Shown here: piece after piece, positions 1-9,041 of the stretch
Layout of the letters: the number at the start of each line of letters is the position of its first letter
Position numbering within the stretch: position 1 is the stretch's first letter
Source of the DNA: Pseudolactococcus chungangensis CAU 28 = DSM 22330
GTDB lineage: Bacteria > Bacillota > Bacilli > Lactobacillales > Streptococcaceae
Direction of reading: 5' to 3'
DNA length: 64,000 nt
NCBI RefSeq assembly: GCF_002441885.1
Contig: NZ_JXJT01000009.1
Coordinates: 20,326 to 84,325, forward strand
Made by a program: the position numbers and the translations under genes
Notes under the pieces: generated by a model
Databases searched by the model: none
Seen by the model: only the letters and a program-made list of their open reading frames with translations
What the model was told of the DNA's origin: nothing

Positions 1-1
1 T

Positions 2-1276
2 GACAAAGGTGAGCCAGGTGTTTCTAACAACTTCACGATTACTTACTACATCAACGGAGAAAAAGTCACAGATTTAGACCCAGATGGTTATATTTCTGGC
101 GTTAAGACAATTTATTTGCCAAGTCCAACATTTGAAGGTTATGATTTCTCAGGTTGGTATAATAATGCAACATTTACTGGTGATGCATTTACAAGTTTTT
201 CTAAAGAGACAACAGGTCATCAAGTTTTCTATGGTAAAACAGTACCTCATGTCTATCAAGTTACCTTTGATTTAAAAGGTGGTGCATTTCCGGATGCGAC
301 ATCAACGATACAAGATGTTGAACATGGGGCAATAGTTTCAGAGCCAACAGCCCCAGAAAAAGATGATGAGATAGTTGGTGTATCTACCATTGGTCCTATT
401 CCGGAACATGATTTTATCTTCAGAGGCTGGTATATTGATCCAGAATTAACAACTGCCTTTGACTTTAACACACCAATTACAGGTAATATAACGCTCTATG
501 CCAAATGGGGATTACCTGTCACTGAGGCAGGAACCAATAATGATTTAGGAACGAAATATGGTAATAATACTCTAGGTGACCAAGGTGATACCGTCTGGGT
601 TGCCAATAGCTGGTGGCAAATTATTGACGATGATATGGATAATAATGTCACGAATGGTTTACAGGCACTGGTACTTAAAATGGAGGCATTGACATCAGAT
701 GAGGCTACGGGTGACAGTGGTATGGCTACTTACATTTCACACTTCAAAGATGACACCACCAACCCTGATAACTATTTTAATTCAGATGGTACGAATAGTT
801 ATGAACTGGCTGTAGGAACAGGACTTAGAGGTGCGATTGACCATTATTATATGTCGACCGTTGCGGCTAACTACACTGATCATGTTCAAGCCGTTAATCT
901 ACACAACCCGACTCTAGCTGAGTATAATGCAGCTAATAATTTAACTTGGGGCAATAACGGAGGTGGCGCTTCTTGGCTCAACTCTTATATGGATGATCAT
1001 TTTGCAACAGAGCTAGAGGTCACAGGTACCAAACAGGCTTTTGCGCTTAGCTATGGGGATATTCATGTTCATATGGGCATGCCTGCATCACCGACAGATA
1101 AGATTTCAGACCTTCTGAATTTCAGTAGCAGTTTGGATAATCAATTCTGGCTCCGCTCAGTTGCCGTTAACTCTAGGGGAGCAGGTGCTGTAAGAGCAGG
1201 GGATATCAGCTACCGTAATCCTGTTTACAATGGTAGGCAGCCTGTACGTCCGGCTATGGCACTTTTGATTAATTAA
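2..1276 (+). CDS. Surface protein with InlB-type repeats and DUF6273-like C-terminus (5'-truncated by window edge)
   Basis: The frame is open from the first bases, so the gene begins outside the window. Two Listeria-Bacteroides (InlB B-type) repeats are visible, each ending in the typical pattern: FEGYDFSGWYNN near the start, and FIFRGWYIDPEL followed by NITLYAKWG. After them comes a region of about 240 residues that ends WLRSVAVNSRGAGAVR...RPAMALLIN, the Trp-Leu-Arg-Ser plus Arg-Pro-Ala pattern I associate with DUF6273. No LPXTG motif or C-terminal membrane anchor is present before the stop, so any wall attachment must lie in the missing N-terminal part or be non-covalent. Proteins of this kind are secreted or surface exposed; the ligand cannot be guessed. 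A hairpin terminator follows. Confidence 0.75.
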   Translation, partial: DKGEPGVSNNFTITYYINGEKVTDLDPDGYISGVKTIYLPSPTFEGYDFSGWYNNATFTGDAFTSFSKETTGHQVFYGKTVPHVYQVTFDLKGGAFPDATSTIQDVEHGAIVSEPTAPEKDDEIVGVSTIGPIPEHDFIFRGWYIDPELTTAFDFNTPITGNITLYAKWGLPVTEAGTNNDLGTKYGNNTLGDQGDTVWVANSWWQIIDDDMDNNVTNGLQALVLKMEALTSDEATGDSGMATYISHFKDDTTNPDNYFNSDGTNSYELAVGTGLRGAIDHYYMSTVAANYTDHVQAVNLHNPTLAEYNAANNLTWGNNGGGASWLNSYMDDHFATELEVTGTKQAFALSYGDIHVHMGMPASPTDKISDLLNFSSSLDNQFWLRSVAVNSRGAGAVRAGDISYRNPVYNGRQPVRPAMALLIN

Positions 1277-1325
1277 ATATCGCTATGGTTATGATAGTCA
1301 TTAGACGCAAAAAATAACTATTCCA

Positions 1326-1352
1326 AAGTAAGCCCTAGGGCTTACTTTTTTT
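1326..1352 (+). terminator. Rho-independent terminator of the surface protein gene
   Basis: AAGTAAGCCC and GGGCTTACTT form a 10-bp stem around a TA loop, followed by a T-run. It separates the surface protein gene from the downstream methyltransferase/ABC operon. Confidence 0.85.
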
Positions 1353-1512
1353 ATGAACAATAGCGAGTTTCTACAGGATCTATTCTCATAAATAAACGGT
1401 ATTGAAAAATATTAACACCGGAATTAAAAAAAAGAAAGTCAGACATGAGGAAACGCGGTTAAAATAATAACAAGCAATAGGTAACAACACCATATTTTAG
1501 GAGGATTTGACA

Positions 1513-2514
1513 ATGTCAGAAAAGAGAGCAAGATTTCAAGCCGTTTTAGATGGTCAAGCAGTTGACCGAATTCCAACAGGTTTTTGGTACCACTTTTTCA
1601 AAGATGAATTAGACGAGGCTACTAGTCAGTCTGATTTAATCGCTGATAATGTAACGGGACATCAAAAGTTCATCTCAGACTTTAAGCCAGATTTTATCAA
1701 ACTGATGAGCGACGGTTATTTTCACTATCCAAATGCCTCAAAATGGCGCACGGCTAGCGATGCTGAGTTGTTAACAGTCACATCAATCGGACATGACCAT
1801 ATCTGGATAACAGAGCAAGTTGCACTAGTCAAAGCACAACATGCGCAATTTAGTGAAGATATTTTTTCTTTCTACAATATTTTTGCTCCTGCGACCTACC
1901 TTAAATTTGCCTTGGGCGGTGATGACCAGTTGGTTAATTTTGTCAATACGCACAGTGAACAGAGTATCCAGCATATCTTTGATATCGTCAGTCATGACAT
2001 CGCTACTTTAGTAGCAAAGGTTATCAAGCAAGGTAGTGCCGACGGGATTTATTATAGTACACAGAACATCCAAAGCATAAGTGATCAAACTATCTTTAAT
2101 CAATTTATTAAACCGAGTGATATTGCTGTCCTAAAAGCAGCTAAAGCAGCAGGTGGCACTAACATTTTACATATTTGCGGTTATGAAGGCGCTAGTAATC
2201 GCTTAACAGATTTCGCAAACTATCCCGCAGATATTATGAATTGGGCGACAGCTGTTGAAGGGGTTACTTTATCACAAGGTCGAGCAATATTCCCGAATCG
2301 AGTGCTACTAGGTGGTTTTGGCAATACGACAAAAGACGTCCTTTATCGAGGTACAACAGATGATATTGTGGCAGAAACCCAAGAGATTATCAATGCCTTT
2401 GGCGATGATACCCGTTTCTTAATCGGTGCTGACTGCACAGTTCCACGTGACATTGACCTGAAACATTTGGTAGCTGCAAGAAAAGCCGCAGTCAGACAAC
2501 CAATTACTGTTTAA
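1513..2514 (+). CDS. Uroporphyrinogen decarboxylase-superfamily protein, zinc methyltransferase type
   Basis: A protein of 333 residues with the UroD/MtaA fold signature near the N-terminus (VDRIPTGFWYHFF). His220 and Cys222 (LHICGYEG) and Cys308 (GADCTVP) match the HxC...C zinc site of MtaA/MtbA/CmuA-type methyltransferases. Genuine UroD lacks this site, so a methyl-transfer role is more likely than haem synthesis. The ATG at 1513 is chosen over an in-frame TTG at 1507 because AGGAGG lies at 1499-1504. The gene leads an operon with a complete polar amino-acid ABC transporter, suggesting it acts on the imported compound, possibly a methylated amine, thiol or amino acid. No corrinoid protein gene is adjacent. 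The substrate is unknown. Confidence 0.75.
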   Translation: MSEKRARFQAVLDGQAVDRIPTGFWYHFFKDELDEATSQSDLIADNVTGHQKFISDFKPDFIKLMSDGYFHYPNASKWRTASDAELLTVTSIGHDHIWITEQVALVKAQHAQFSEDIFSFYNIFAPATYLKFALGGDDQLVNFVNTHSEQSIQHIFDIVSHDIATLVAKVIKQGSADGIYYSTQNIQSISDQTIFNQFIKPSDIAVLKAAKAAGGTNILHICGYEGASNRLTDFANYPADIMNWATAVEGVTLSQGRAIFPNRVLLGGFGNTTKDVLYRGTTDDIVAETQEIINAFGDDTRFLIGADCTVPRDIDLKHLVAARKAAVRQPITV

Positions 2515-2546
2515 ATGCACCAGCAAATCAATAAAGAATGATACTG

Positions 2547-2578
2547 AAAGGGTGCGAATAATCGTAGCCGCACACTTT
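2547..2578 (+). other. Intercistronic hairpin before the ABC transporter genes
   Basis: AAAGGGTGCG pairs with CGCACACTTT around a 12-nt loop with one mismatch. There is no T-run, so it is more likely an mRNA processing or stabilising stem than a terminator. It could set different levels for the methyltransferase and the transporter. Confidence 0.4.
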
Positions 2579-2607
2579 ACCTAGAAGTTCAAATAAGGAG
2601 ATGATCT

Positions 2608-3489
2608 ATGACAAAATTCTATCAAAATAAAAAAATCCTAATTGGTGCAGCAGTTGTGGTTGCTGTTGGTGCAATTGTTGCTGTCAGAACAATACAAAGT
2701 AAAAAATTACCCACTACCGGTGCGAAAGCAAAAGTCGAAAAAGTCCTTCAAGTCGCACACACGCAAAGCTATAAGCCCTATGACTTTGTCAATGACAAGG
2801 GCGAATCAGATGGCTTTGAAGTTCAAGTTTTAAAAGCGGTGGACGAAAAACTACCAGATTATAAATTCAACTATAATCCAACAAGTGATGAAGATTTACT
2901 GATTGGTTTGGAATCTGGCAAATACGATATCGGAACTAAAGGTGCTTGGAAAACGCCAGAACGTGAACAGAAATTCATTATTCCAGAAGAAAAAATCGCG
3001 GCATCTGTCATTGGCTTGACTTATCGGACAGCAGACAAAGCCAAATATAGCAATCTTGAAGATTTTGCGAAACAAAACGGCAAGCTCATTCCAATTAGCC
3101 CACAAAATGCCCAATATAAGGTCATTGAAGATTTCAACGCTATCAATCCTAAGACCCCGATTAAATTAGATGCAGCCGATCAATTCACGATTAGTGATGC
3201 CTACGCTTGGCTGTTAGAAGGCCGTTACGATGGATTCTTCGACATTAAACTCAGCTTTGATAACTCAGTACTTGCAGCTGACGGTCCTTACCATGACTAT
3301 GCGAGCAAACTGTCTTACGTGCCTTATAAAGGAATTCCAACTTATCCAATCATCCATAAAAATGCAACAAATGAGTCTTTTGCCAAAGCTTATGATAAAG
3401 CGATAAAAGAACTCGAGGCTGATGGGACGCTAACAAAACTGTCTAAGAAGTATTTCGGTGAGGATGTCTTTTCGTACATAAAGGACTAG
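2608..3489 (+). CDS. Amino-acid ABC transporter substrate-binding protein
   Basis: A family 3 extracellular solute-binding protein of 293 residues. The mature part begins around VLQVAHTQSYKPYDFVND and contains the usual GFEVQVLKAV motif. The N-terminus has a hydrophobic segment (residues about 9-26, ILIGAAVVVAVGAIVAV) but no lipobox cysteine, so it is probably held by an uncleaved membrane anchor rather than lipidated. That is unusual for a Gram-positive binding protein. The start ATG has AAGGAG six bases upstream. It is followed by two permeases and an ATPase in one operon. Family 3 proteins bind polar amino acids or opine-like compounds; the ligand here cannot be read from sequence. Confidence 0.85.
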   Translation: MTKFYQNKKILIGAAVVVAVGAIVAVRTIQSKKLPTTGAKAKVEKVLQVAHTQSYKPYDFVNDKGESDGFEVQVLKAVDEKLPDYKFNYNPTSDEDLLIGLESGKYDIGTKGAWKTPEREQKFIIPEEKIAASVIGLTYRTADKAKYSNLEDFAKQNGKLIPISPQNAQYKVIEDFNAINPKTPIKLDAADQFTISDAYAWLLEGRYDGFFDIKLSFDNSVLAADGPYHDYASKLSYVPYKGIPTYPIIHKNATNESFAKAYDKAIKELEADGTLTKLSKKYFGEDVFSYIKD

Positions 3490-3510
3490 CTTGCCTGTGA
3501 GGTAAAGATT

Positions 3511-4224
3511 ATGATTCCATTTCATCTAGAGCGCGTCTGGTCAGTTTTACCGGATATTCTCTCAAAATTTCCAAAAACGCTAGAAATCGTTGTTTTGACA
3601 GCATTTCTTGGGGCAATTCTAGGCGCTATTCTTGCAAAATGGCATTTACAAACAGGGAGTGTCAAGTATAAAATAGCACAATATTATATCTCGGCGATGC
3701 GCTGTACCCCACCGATTGTTCTAATCTTTTTGGTCTTCTATGCCTTTCCCAAACTGATTGAGACTATCTTTTTGGTAGATATCAACGGTTGGCCAAAAAG
3801 TGTTTTCGTTATCAGCGCGCTTGTTCTCTTGTTTTCAGCTAATATCGCAGTGACTTTTGAGGCCGCCTATCTGGCTGTTCCTAAGGGGCAAACTGAGGCA
3901 GGTTTGGTGAGTGGTTTATCTGAGACCAGAACCTTTTTCAGAATCATATTACCCCAAGCTCTAGTCATTGCGCTTCCTAATATCGCTAATAATCTCTTGA
4001 CCTTGTTAAAAGAAGGCTCACTGGCATATATGATTGGCTATGTTGATATTATGGGGCAGGCGCAGAATATCATTTCAAGAAATTTAGGGAATTTTGGCTT
4101 AGAGACTTATGTGGCGGTAACCTTAGTTTACTGGGTAGTAGCGCTTGTGATAGAAGGTGGTAGTCTACAACTTGAAAAAATATTAAGTCGACATAAAGGA
4201 CAAAGATTGGAAGGACAAACGTAA
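3511..4224 (+). CDS. Amino-acid ABC transporter permease (first subunit)
   Basis: A HisM/GlnP-type inner permease of 237 residues with about five hydrophobic segments. The EAA loop, which contacts the ATPase, is visible as [23 protein letters not shown]. It is coupled to the second permease by a TAATG stop/start overlap at 4222-4226, so the two are probably made in equal amounts and form a heterodimeric channel. Confidence 0.88.
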   Translation: MIPFHLERVWSVLPDILSKFPKTLEIVVLTAFLGAILGAILAKWHLQTGSVKYKIAQYYISAMRCTPPIVLIFLVFYAFPKLIETIFLVDINGWPKSVFVISALVLLFSANIAVTFEAAYLAVPKGQTEAGLVSGLSETRTFFRIILPQALVIALPNIANNLLTLLKEGSLAYMIGYVDIMGQAQNIISRNLGNFGLETYVAVTLVYWVVALVIEGGSLQLEKILSRHKGQRLEGQT

Positions 4225-4994
4225 TGGCTATTGATTATTTAATCGCAACCTTTATCGAAAGTTTAAAAGGTGTCCCAATGACACTTTTCATCACTTTTTT
4301 CGCCTTAATTGCAGCACTGCCTTTGGGATTGTTGCTTGCGATTGCACGGCTCAAAAAAATACCCGTCCTGAGTCAATTGGCTAGACTTTATACGTTGATT
4401 ATTCGTGGTACACCTTTGATTCTTTTGATTCTACTTTTTTACAGTTTTGTACCAAGTTTTCTTAATGCTTTTTTTAAAGCGCATGATATCGCAATTGATA
4501 TCTTTAAGGTTAACCCTCTATTTTATGCCTGTACCGTTTTTCTACTTGTTGCCATTGCAGCAGTCGCTGAGATTTTTCGCTCGGCTTTACTTGCTGTCGA
4601 TGGGGGACAGTTTGAGGCAGGCAAGGTGGCTAATCTGTCAACCTTTCATATTTATGCTCGGATTATTTTACCGCAAGCCTTGGTTTCAAGCTTGCCCAAC
4701 TTGTGTAATCTTGCGATTACGCTAGTTAAAGGAACCTCACTTGTTTTTGTCATGACTGTAAAAGATATCACCGCAATTGCCAAAATTCAGGCCAGTTATG
4801 GCTATAATTATGCCGAAAGCTATCTGGTTATCTTCGCTATCTACATTTTGGTGTGTACGGCGATTCAGGTCGTTTTCAAAAAGTTAGCCGATTATGTCGC
4901 CCTAGACAGACGCATGCCTCTAAAGCAAATGGAAAAGCAACATAATGAGAAAGTCACGATCGAGAAAGGAGTTTTATATGCTGAACATTCGTAA
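4224..4994 (+). CDS. Amino-acid ABC transporter permease (second subunit)
   Basis: A permease of 256 residues paired with the preceding one. It has an N-terminal membrane segment around [17 protein letters not shown] and an EAA loop ([18 protein letters not shown] followed by LPQAL). The start overlaps the upstream stop by one base. Its C-terminal end overlaps the start of the ATPase gene by 17 bp, and the ATPase ribosome-binding site lies inside this coding sequence. Confidence 0.88.
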   Translation: MAIDYLIATFIESLKGVPMTLFITFFALIAALPLGLLLAIARLKKIPVLSQLARLYTLIIRGTPLILLILLFYSFVPSFLNAFFKAHDIAIDIFKVNPLFYACTVFLLVAIAAVAEIFRSALLAVDGGQFEAGKVANLSTFHIYARIILPQALVSSLPNLCNLAITLVKGTSLVFVMTVKDITAIAKIQASYGYNYAESYLVIFAIYILVCTAIQVVFKKLADYVALDRRMPLKQMEKQHNEKVTIEKGVLYAEHS

Positions 4995-5727
4995 CTTGCA
5001 CAAGCAATTTGGCAGTCATGAGGTTTTGAGGGGGATTGATTTAACTGTCAACCAAGGCGATGTGGTCGTCATTTTGGGCCCTTCGGGATCGGGGAAGACG
5101 ACCCTTTTACGTAGTATTAATTTTTTAGAGCCAGCGGATTCCGGCACAATTGAGCTAGACGGTGAGACGATTGAGATTGCTAAGGCGACAAAGCAAGATA
5201 TTCAAGGTATTCGTAAACATACTGGCTTTGTCTTTCAAAACTATAATTTGTTTGCGAATAAAACGGCTGAGCAAAATATCACAGAAGGGTTGATTTATGG
5301 TCTTGGGTTATCCAAAAATGTGGCTAAAACGATTGCTCAGGATGTGCTAGAAAAAGTCGGTTTGCGTGAGTTTTCGCATCATTATCCGAGCCAGTTATCT
5401 GGTGGGCAGCAGCAACGTGTCGGTATTGCTCGCGCTATCGCAGCTGAACCTAAAGTACTATTGTTTGATGAGCCAACGAGTGCGCTTGACCCAGAGCTTG
5501 TTGGTGATGTTTTAGCAATTATGAAGTCTCTAGCTAAAGCCGGGAAAACCATGGTTGTGGTCACGCATGAAATGGGCTTTGCTAAAGAAGTCGCAAGCGA
5601 AGTTGTCTTTATGGACGGTGGTGTAATCGTTGAACAAGGTCGGCCAGAAGAAATCTTCGAGTTTCCAAAAGAAGAGCGGACACAACAGTTTTTGGCTAGA
5701 ATATTAGGGGATTTTGTACGAGCTTAA
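4978..5727 (+). CDS. Amino-acid ABC transporter ATP-binding protein
   Basis: A GlnQ/HisP-type ATPase of 249 residues. Walker A is GPSGSGKTT, the signature motif is LSGGQQQR, Walker B is [12 protein letters not shown], and the switch histidine is in [10 protein letters not shown]. The ATG at 4978 is preceded by AAAGGAG, while the longer in-frame extension upstream lacks a ribosome-binding site and is not like the family. It powers uptake through the two upstream permeases. Confidence 0.92.
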   Translation: MLNIRNLHKQFGSHEVLRGIDLTVNQGDVVVILGPSGSGKTTLLRSINFLEPADSGTIELDGETIEIAKATKQDIQGIRKHTGFVFQNYNLFANKTAEQNITEGLIYGLGLSKNVAKTIAQDVLEKVGLREFSHHYPSQLSGGQQQRVGIARAIAAEPKVLLFDEPTSALDPELVGDVLAIMKSLAKAGKTMVVVTHEMGFAKEVASEVVFMDGGVIVEQGRPEEIFEFPKEERTQQFLARILGDFVRA

Positions 5728-5815
5728 ACATGTAATTGACCTTGTTTGATTGGCGTGTTAGTGTAGGTCGAGTTTCAAGATTTCAGAAAGTGAAATTCCA
5801 GAAAGGAGTAGTATT

Positions 5816-6586
5816 ATGAGTCAAGACTTTAAAGGCAAAAATGTCCTTGTTACTGGTGGCTCTCGCGGCATTGGCTTTGCCATTGCCAGTCGCTTTGCAG
5901 TTCAAGGCGCTAGAGTTGTCATCACTGCGACACGTGAGGAAACATTAGCTCAAGCTTTATCACAGTTTCAGGCTAATGACTTACAGACAGTTAAAGGTTT
6001 GATTTTAGACTTGACTATTCTGACAGATGCAGGAGCAGTTTTTAATCAAGCCAGTGATTTATTAGGTGGGGAGCCAGTCGATATCTTGGTCAATAACGCC
6101 GGTATATCAGCCCCGACCAGTCTAGCAGATAGTGATTTGACTGATATTCACCGCGTGTTTCAGGTCAATTTGATTGCCCCTATCCTGTTATCGCAGGCTT
6201 TCGCTGCCCAATTTGTATCCAGACAAGATGATTTTGGCAGTATTGTCAATATCAGTTCCATCGCTTCTAAATTTGATGAGACACATAATCTCATCTATGG
6301 TGTCAGTAAGGCAGGGCTGAATAAAGCAACGAAAAACCTTGCCAAAAATTTAGGTAAGCAAGGGATTCGTGTCAACGCGATTTTACCAGGTAGTATCGAT
6401 ACCGATATGACAAGAAAAAAATATAGTGACCCAGCAGTTTACCAAGCCTTAATTGATCGCTTGCCCCTATCCAAACGTGGGACAGGTGATGACATTGCGC
6501 ATCAAGCTGTTTTTATAGCCAGTTCTGATGCGAATTACATAACTGGTCAATTAATTTCGGTAGACGGTGGCTGGTTACTACAGTAG
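5816..6586 (+). CDS. SDR-family oxidoreductase
   Basis: A classical short-chain dehydrogenase of 256 residues. It has the cofactor motif TGGSRGIG near residue 14, NNAG for fold stabilisation, the catalytic Ser in NISSIAS and the YGVSK catalytic pair, and a C-terminal GQLISVDGGW. It resembles 3-oxoacyl-ACP reductase or gluconate 5-dehydrogenase types; the substrate is undefined. AGAAAGGAG precedes the ATG. It closes the methyltransferase/ABC operon 88 bp after the ATPase with no terminator between, so it probably belongs to the same catabolic unit. Confidence 0.82.
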   Translation: MSQDFKGKNVLVTGGSRGIGFAIASRFAVQGARVVITATREETLAQALSQFQANDLQTVKGLILDLTILTDAGAVFNQASDLLGGEPVDILVNNAGISAPTSLADSDLTDIHRVFQVNLIAPILLSQAFAAQFVSRQDDFGSIVNISSIASKFDETHNLIYGVSKAGLNKATKNLAKNLGKQGIRVNAILPGSIDTDMTRKKYSDPAVYQALIDRLPLSKRGTGDDIAHQAVFIASSDANYITGQLISVDGGWLLQ

Positions 6587-6604
6587 TCATGACATGCAAT
6601 AATA

Positions 6605-6640
6605 AAAAATAGATTAGCTGATTTGAGCTAATCTATTTTT
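6605..6640. terminator. Bidirectional terminator between convergent genes
   Basis: A 15-bp perfect stem (AAAAATAGATTAGCT with its complement) around a six-base loop. The T-run on both strands serves the SDR gene and the convergent LTA synthase gene. Confidence 0.88.
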
Positions 6641-6644
6641 GTTA

Positions 6645-8798
6645 TTATTTTTTACTTGATTCACTTGACTTTTCTGTCGCAAGTTCAGGATGCAGTTCTT
6701 TGAAAGTCTCTGTTTTCCAGAGCTTTTTCGTCGATTTATCGCCATTTAAAGAATAGAGAGAAGTAGATTTGTCCCCTAATTTCTTCTCAATTGCCTTAGC
6801 TTTTTGCAAGCCTTTAACATAAGAATATTCATTTGGGTCGATTGTCTTGAGACCATCATTTGGCCAGAAACGAATTAAATCCCCCGTCGTAATCGCATCT
6901 GAAATCTTCAGTAGCTCCTCAGTCTTTTTATTATTCGTATCAATTTCATTTTTGGTCGTCGGGTCAGGATTGGTAATCTCTTCTCCTGTCTGCGTTTTAT
7001 AAATTCTACCAGCATAATTGGTTAATGTCGGAGACACCCAGTTATCGGTTGCTCGCATCGCGAGTAAGTTGCGATGGTCTGGACTCAGTAAATCTTGCCC
7101 AAGCTCAGGATATTTGCTATTATCGATGCCCAGGAGATGCAGCAGCGTTGGGAGATTGTCAAGCTCACCACCATAAGTATGATCGACATGACCTTTATCC
7201 ATCCCAGGCACGACAATCATGTAAGGAACGCGTTGGAGCATGGCATTGTCATAATTGGACCACGTTTCCTTGTCCTTACCTAATAATTCTGCTAGGTCAG
7301 GGTTCCGAGAGTTTGAAATCCCGTAGTGATCGCCATAAAGTACAATAACAGAGTTCTTATATACACCAGATGCTTTGAGATAGTCAAAAAATTCTTTAAC
7401 AGCAGAGTCTAGATAGTTCGCTGTTGCAAAATAACCATTAATTGTTTCATCATTGGTATTAGCTAATGGGAATCCTGATTCATCACCGTTAAATTGAACA
7501 TAAGGATAGTGATTGGATACCGTGATAAACTTCGTGTAGAAAGGTTGTTGCAAATGCTCCAAATAATTAATAGAGTCACCAAACATGTATTTATCATGTA
7601 GACCATATTGGAAAGAATTAGATTTATCAACATCAAAGTAAGTTTGGTCGAAGAAGTAATTATAACCTAAGCGTTTATAAGTTTCATTCCGATTCCAGAA
7701 TGAACCGACATTGCCATGAAAGACAGCAGAGGTGTAGCCGCCAACCTGCCCTAAAATATCAGGCGCTGCTTGGAAGGTGTTTTTTCCACCATTGCTGACG
7801 AAAAATGAGCCTTGATTTAAACCAAAGAAGGAATTTTCCATCAATGTTTCAGCATCGGATGTCTTGCCAGCTTTGACTTGGTGGAAGAAGTTGTCAAAAG
7901 CGAAAGTTTCTTTTGAGCCGAAAAGTGAATTGAGAAATGGTGTTACTTCATAGTCTTTTTCAACCTTGGTTTCAGGGTCTGTAACTTTCAGTTTGTAGTT
8001 GATTAAAAATTGTTGGAAACTTTCCAAATGAATGTAGATAACATTTCGGCCTTTAGCAATCCCGAAAGTCTCGGGATTAGGCTTGGCGTAATTGTCCGTG
8101 ATGTATTTCTTGACTTCATTGACATCCGTTGCTTTAGCCTCTTTACGAACCTGATTTGTTTTATAGGTATTAAATCCATCATAAACTGTAAAAGGGACGA
8201 GACCGAGGTAGCGGACGACGTAAGTATTAGAAAACCCACGACTCAAAAGTTCAGGGCGGTCAATTTCAGCCATAAAGAGATTGACCGTAAAGGCTAGAAT
8301 TGAAAGGGATGTAATCGCAAAACTTGCGCGTTTGTTAAATGGCCTTTGGTCAAACCGAATGACTTTACGCCACATCAAAATAGCAATTAAGACAAAGTCA
8401 ACTATAAAGACGAGGTCACCTAAATTGAATAAGTTAATAGCAGATTCACCTAGTCCCGCAGAAACTTTACCAGCTGCTAACATCGTATTGATGGTAATGA
8501 AATCAGTGAATTCACCAAAATAGGTCGAATTAGCAAAAAGTAGAGCAGTCAAAGCGATATAGATGACCATTGATAAAATATAGTAAAGCTTGGTGTTTTT
8601 TGCATAAAGTGCAAGCCCAATCAGTAAAAGTGAACTTGAAATCGGATTGATGATTGCTAAAAAGATTTGAAAGGAGTTGTCAAAGTCCAAATCAAATTTA
8701 AAAAAGTAGGCAAATAAAGTCTTGAGCCAAAATAGAATGACTAAAAAAGCTGTAAATCCAAGCCGTGTCGAAACAATGTTTGAAAATTTCTTTAACAA
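6645..8798 (-). CDS. LTA synthase-family phosphoglycerol transferase
   Basis: A protein of 717 residues, somewhat longer than typical LtaS (about 650). The N-terminal part has five hydrophobic segments, followed by an extracellular sulfatase-fold domain. Visible catalytic elements are NVIYIHLESFQ (metal site), the nucleophile Thr region GKTSDAETL, and VIVLYGDHYG with the late metal ligands. It transfers glycerol phosphate from phosphatidylglycerol to build lipoteichoic acid or a related polymer outside the membrane. The C-terminal 60 residues are charged and Lys/Ser rich. The start is TTG at 8798 with AAAGGA about ten bases upstream on the minus strand. Monocistronic. Confidence 0.87.
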   Translation of the reverse strand: MLKKFSNIVSTRLGFTAFLVILFWLKTLFAYFFKFDLDFDNSFQIFLAIINPISSSLLLIGLALYAKNTKLYYILSMVIYIALTALLFANSTYFGEFTDFITINTMLAAGKVSAGLGESAINLFNLGDLVFIVDFVLIAILMWRKVIRFDQRPFNKRASFAITSLSILAFTVNLFMAEIDRPELLSRGFSNTYVVRYLGLVPFTVYDGFNTYKTNQVRKEAKATDVNEVKKYITDNYAKPNPETFGIAKGRNVIYIHLESFQQFLINYKLKVTDPETKVEKDYEVTPFLNSLFGSKETFAFDNFFHQVKAGKTSDAETLMENSFFGLNQGSFFVSNGGKNTFQAAPDILGQVGGYTSAVFHGNVGSFWNRNETYKRLGYNYFFDQTYFDVDKSNSFQYGLHDKYMFGDSINYLEHLQQPFYTKFITVSNHYPYVQFNGDESGFPLANTNDETINGYFATANYLDSAVKEFFDYLKASGVYKNSVIVLYGDHYGISNSRNPDLAELLGKDKETWSNYDNAMLQRVPYMIVVPGMDKGHVDHTYGGELDNLPTLLHLLGIDNSKYPELGQDLLSPDHRNLLAMRATDNWVSPTLTNYAGRIYKTQTGEEITNPDPTTKNEIDTNNKKTEELLKISDAITTGDLIRFWPNDGLKTIDPNEYSYVKGLQKAKAIEKKLGDKSTSLYSLNGDKSTKKLWKTETFKELHPELATEKSSESSKK

Positions 8799-9024
8799 GT
8801 TAGTAGTTTCCTTTTAATAGTCAACCTCAGAGGCACAACCCTCATTGGACGACAAAATTTTCCCTAAAATATCTCCTTTCATTTTACGCTTTTTTAGTCT
8901 TTTTCGCAAATATTGATGCATCTATTGTCAGAAACTATGAAAAAATCGGTGTTTTAAATGTGTCATCTATCCTAAAACTAGCCTTATCATCCCTCAAACC
9001 ATAGCAATAAACTTGATTTTTGTG

Positions 9025-9041
9025 TATAATTTAGAGTAATG
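9025..9041 (+). promoter_or_regulatory. -10 box directly before the rlmI-like start codon (probable leaderless mRNA)
   Basis: TATAAT at 9025-9030 is only eight bases before the ATG at 9039. The predicted transcript start therefore falls within two or three bases of the start codon. No Shine-Dalgarno sequence is present and the -35 region is weak. Confidence 0.55.

Noticed and set aside
1513-2514. True uroporphyrinogen decarboxylase (hemE)
   Set aside because: The HxC...C zinc site and the transporter operon fit methyltransferases better, and no other haem genes are in the window.
8003-8523. Several opposite-strand open frames inside the LTA synthase-like gene
   Set aside because: They are shadows of a well-supported coding sequence, with no ribosome-binding sites or recognisable domains.
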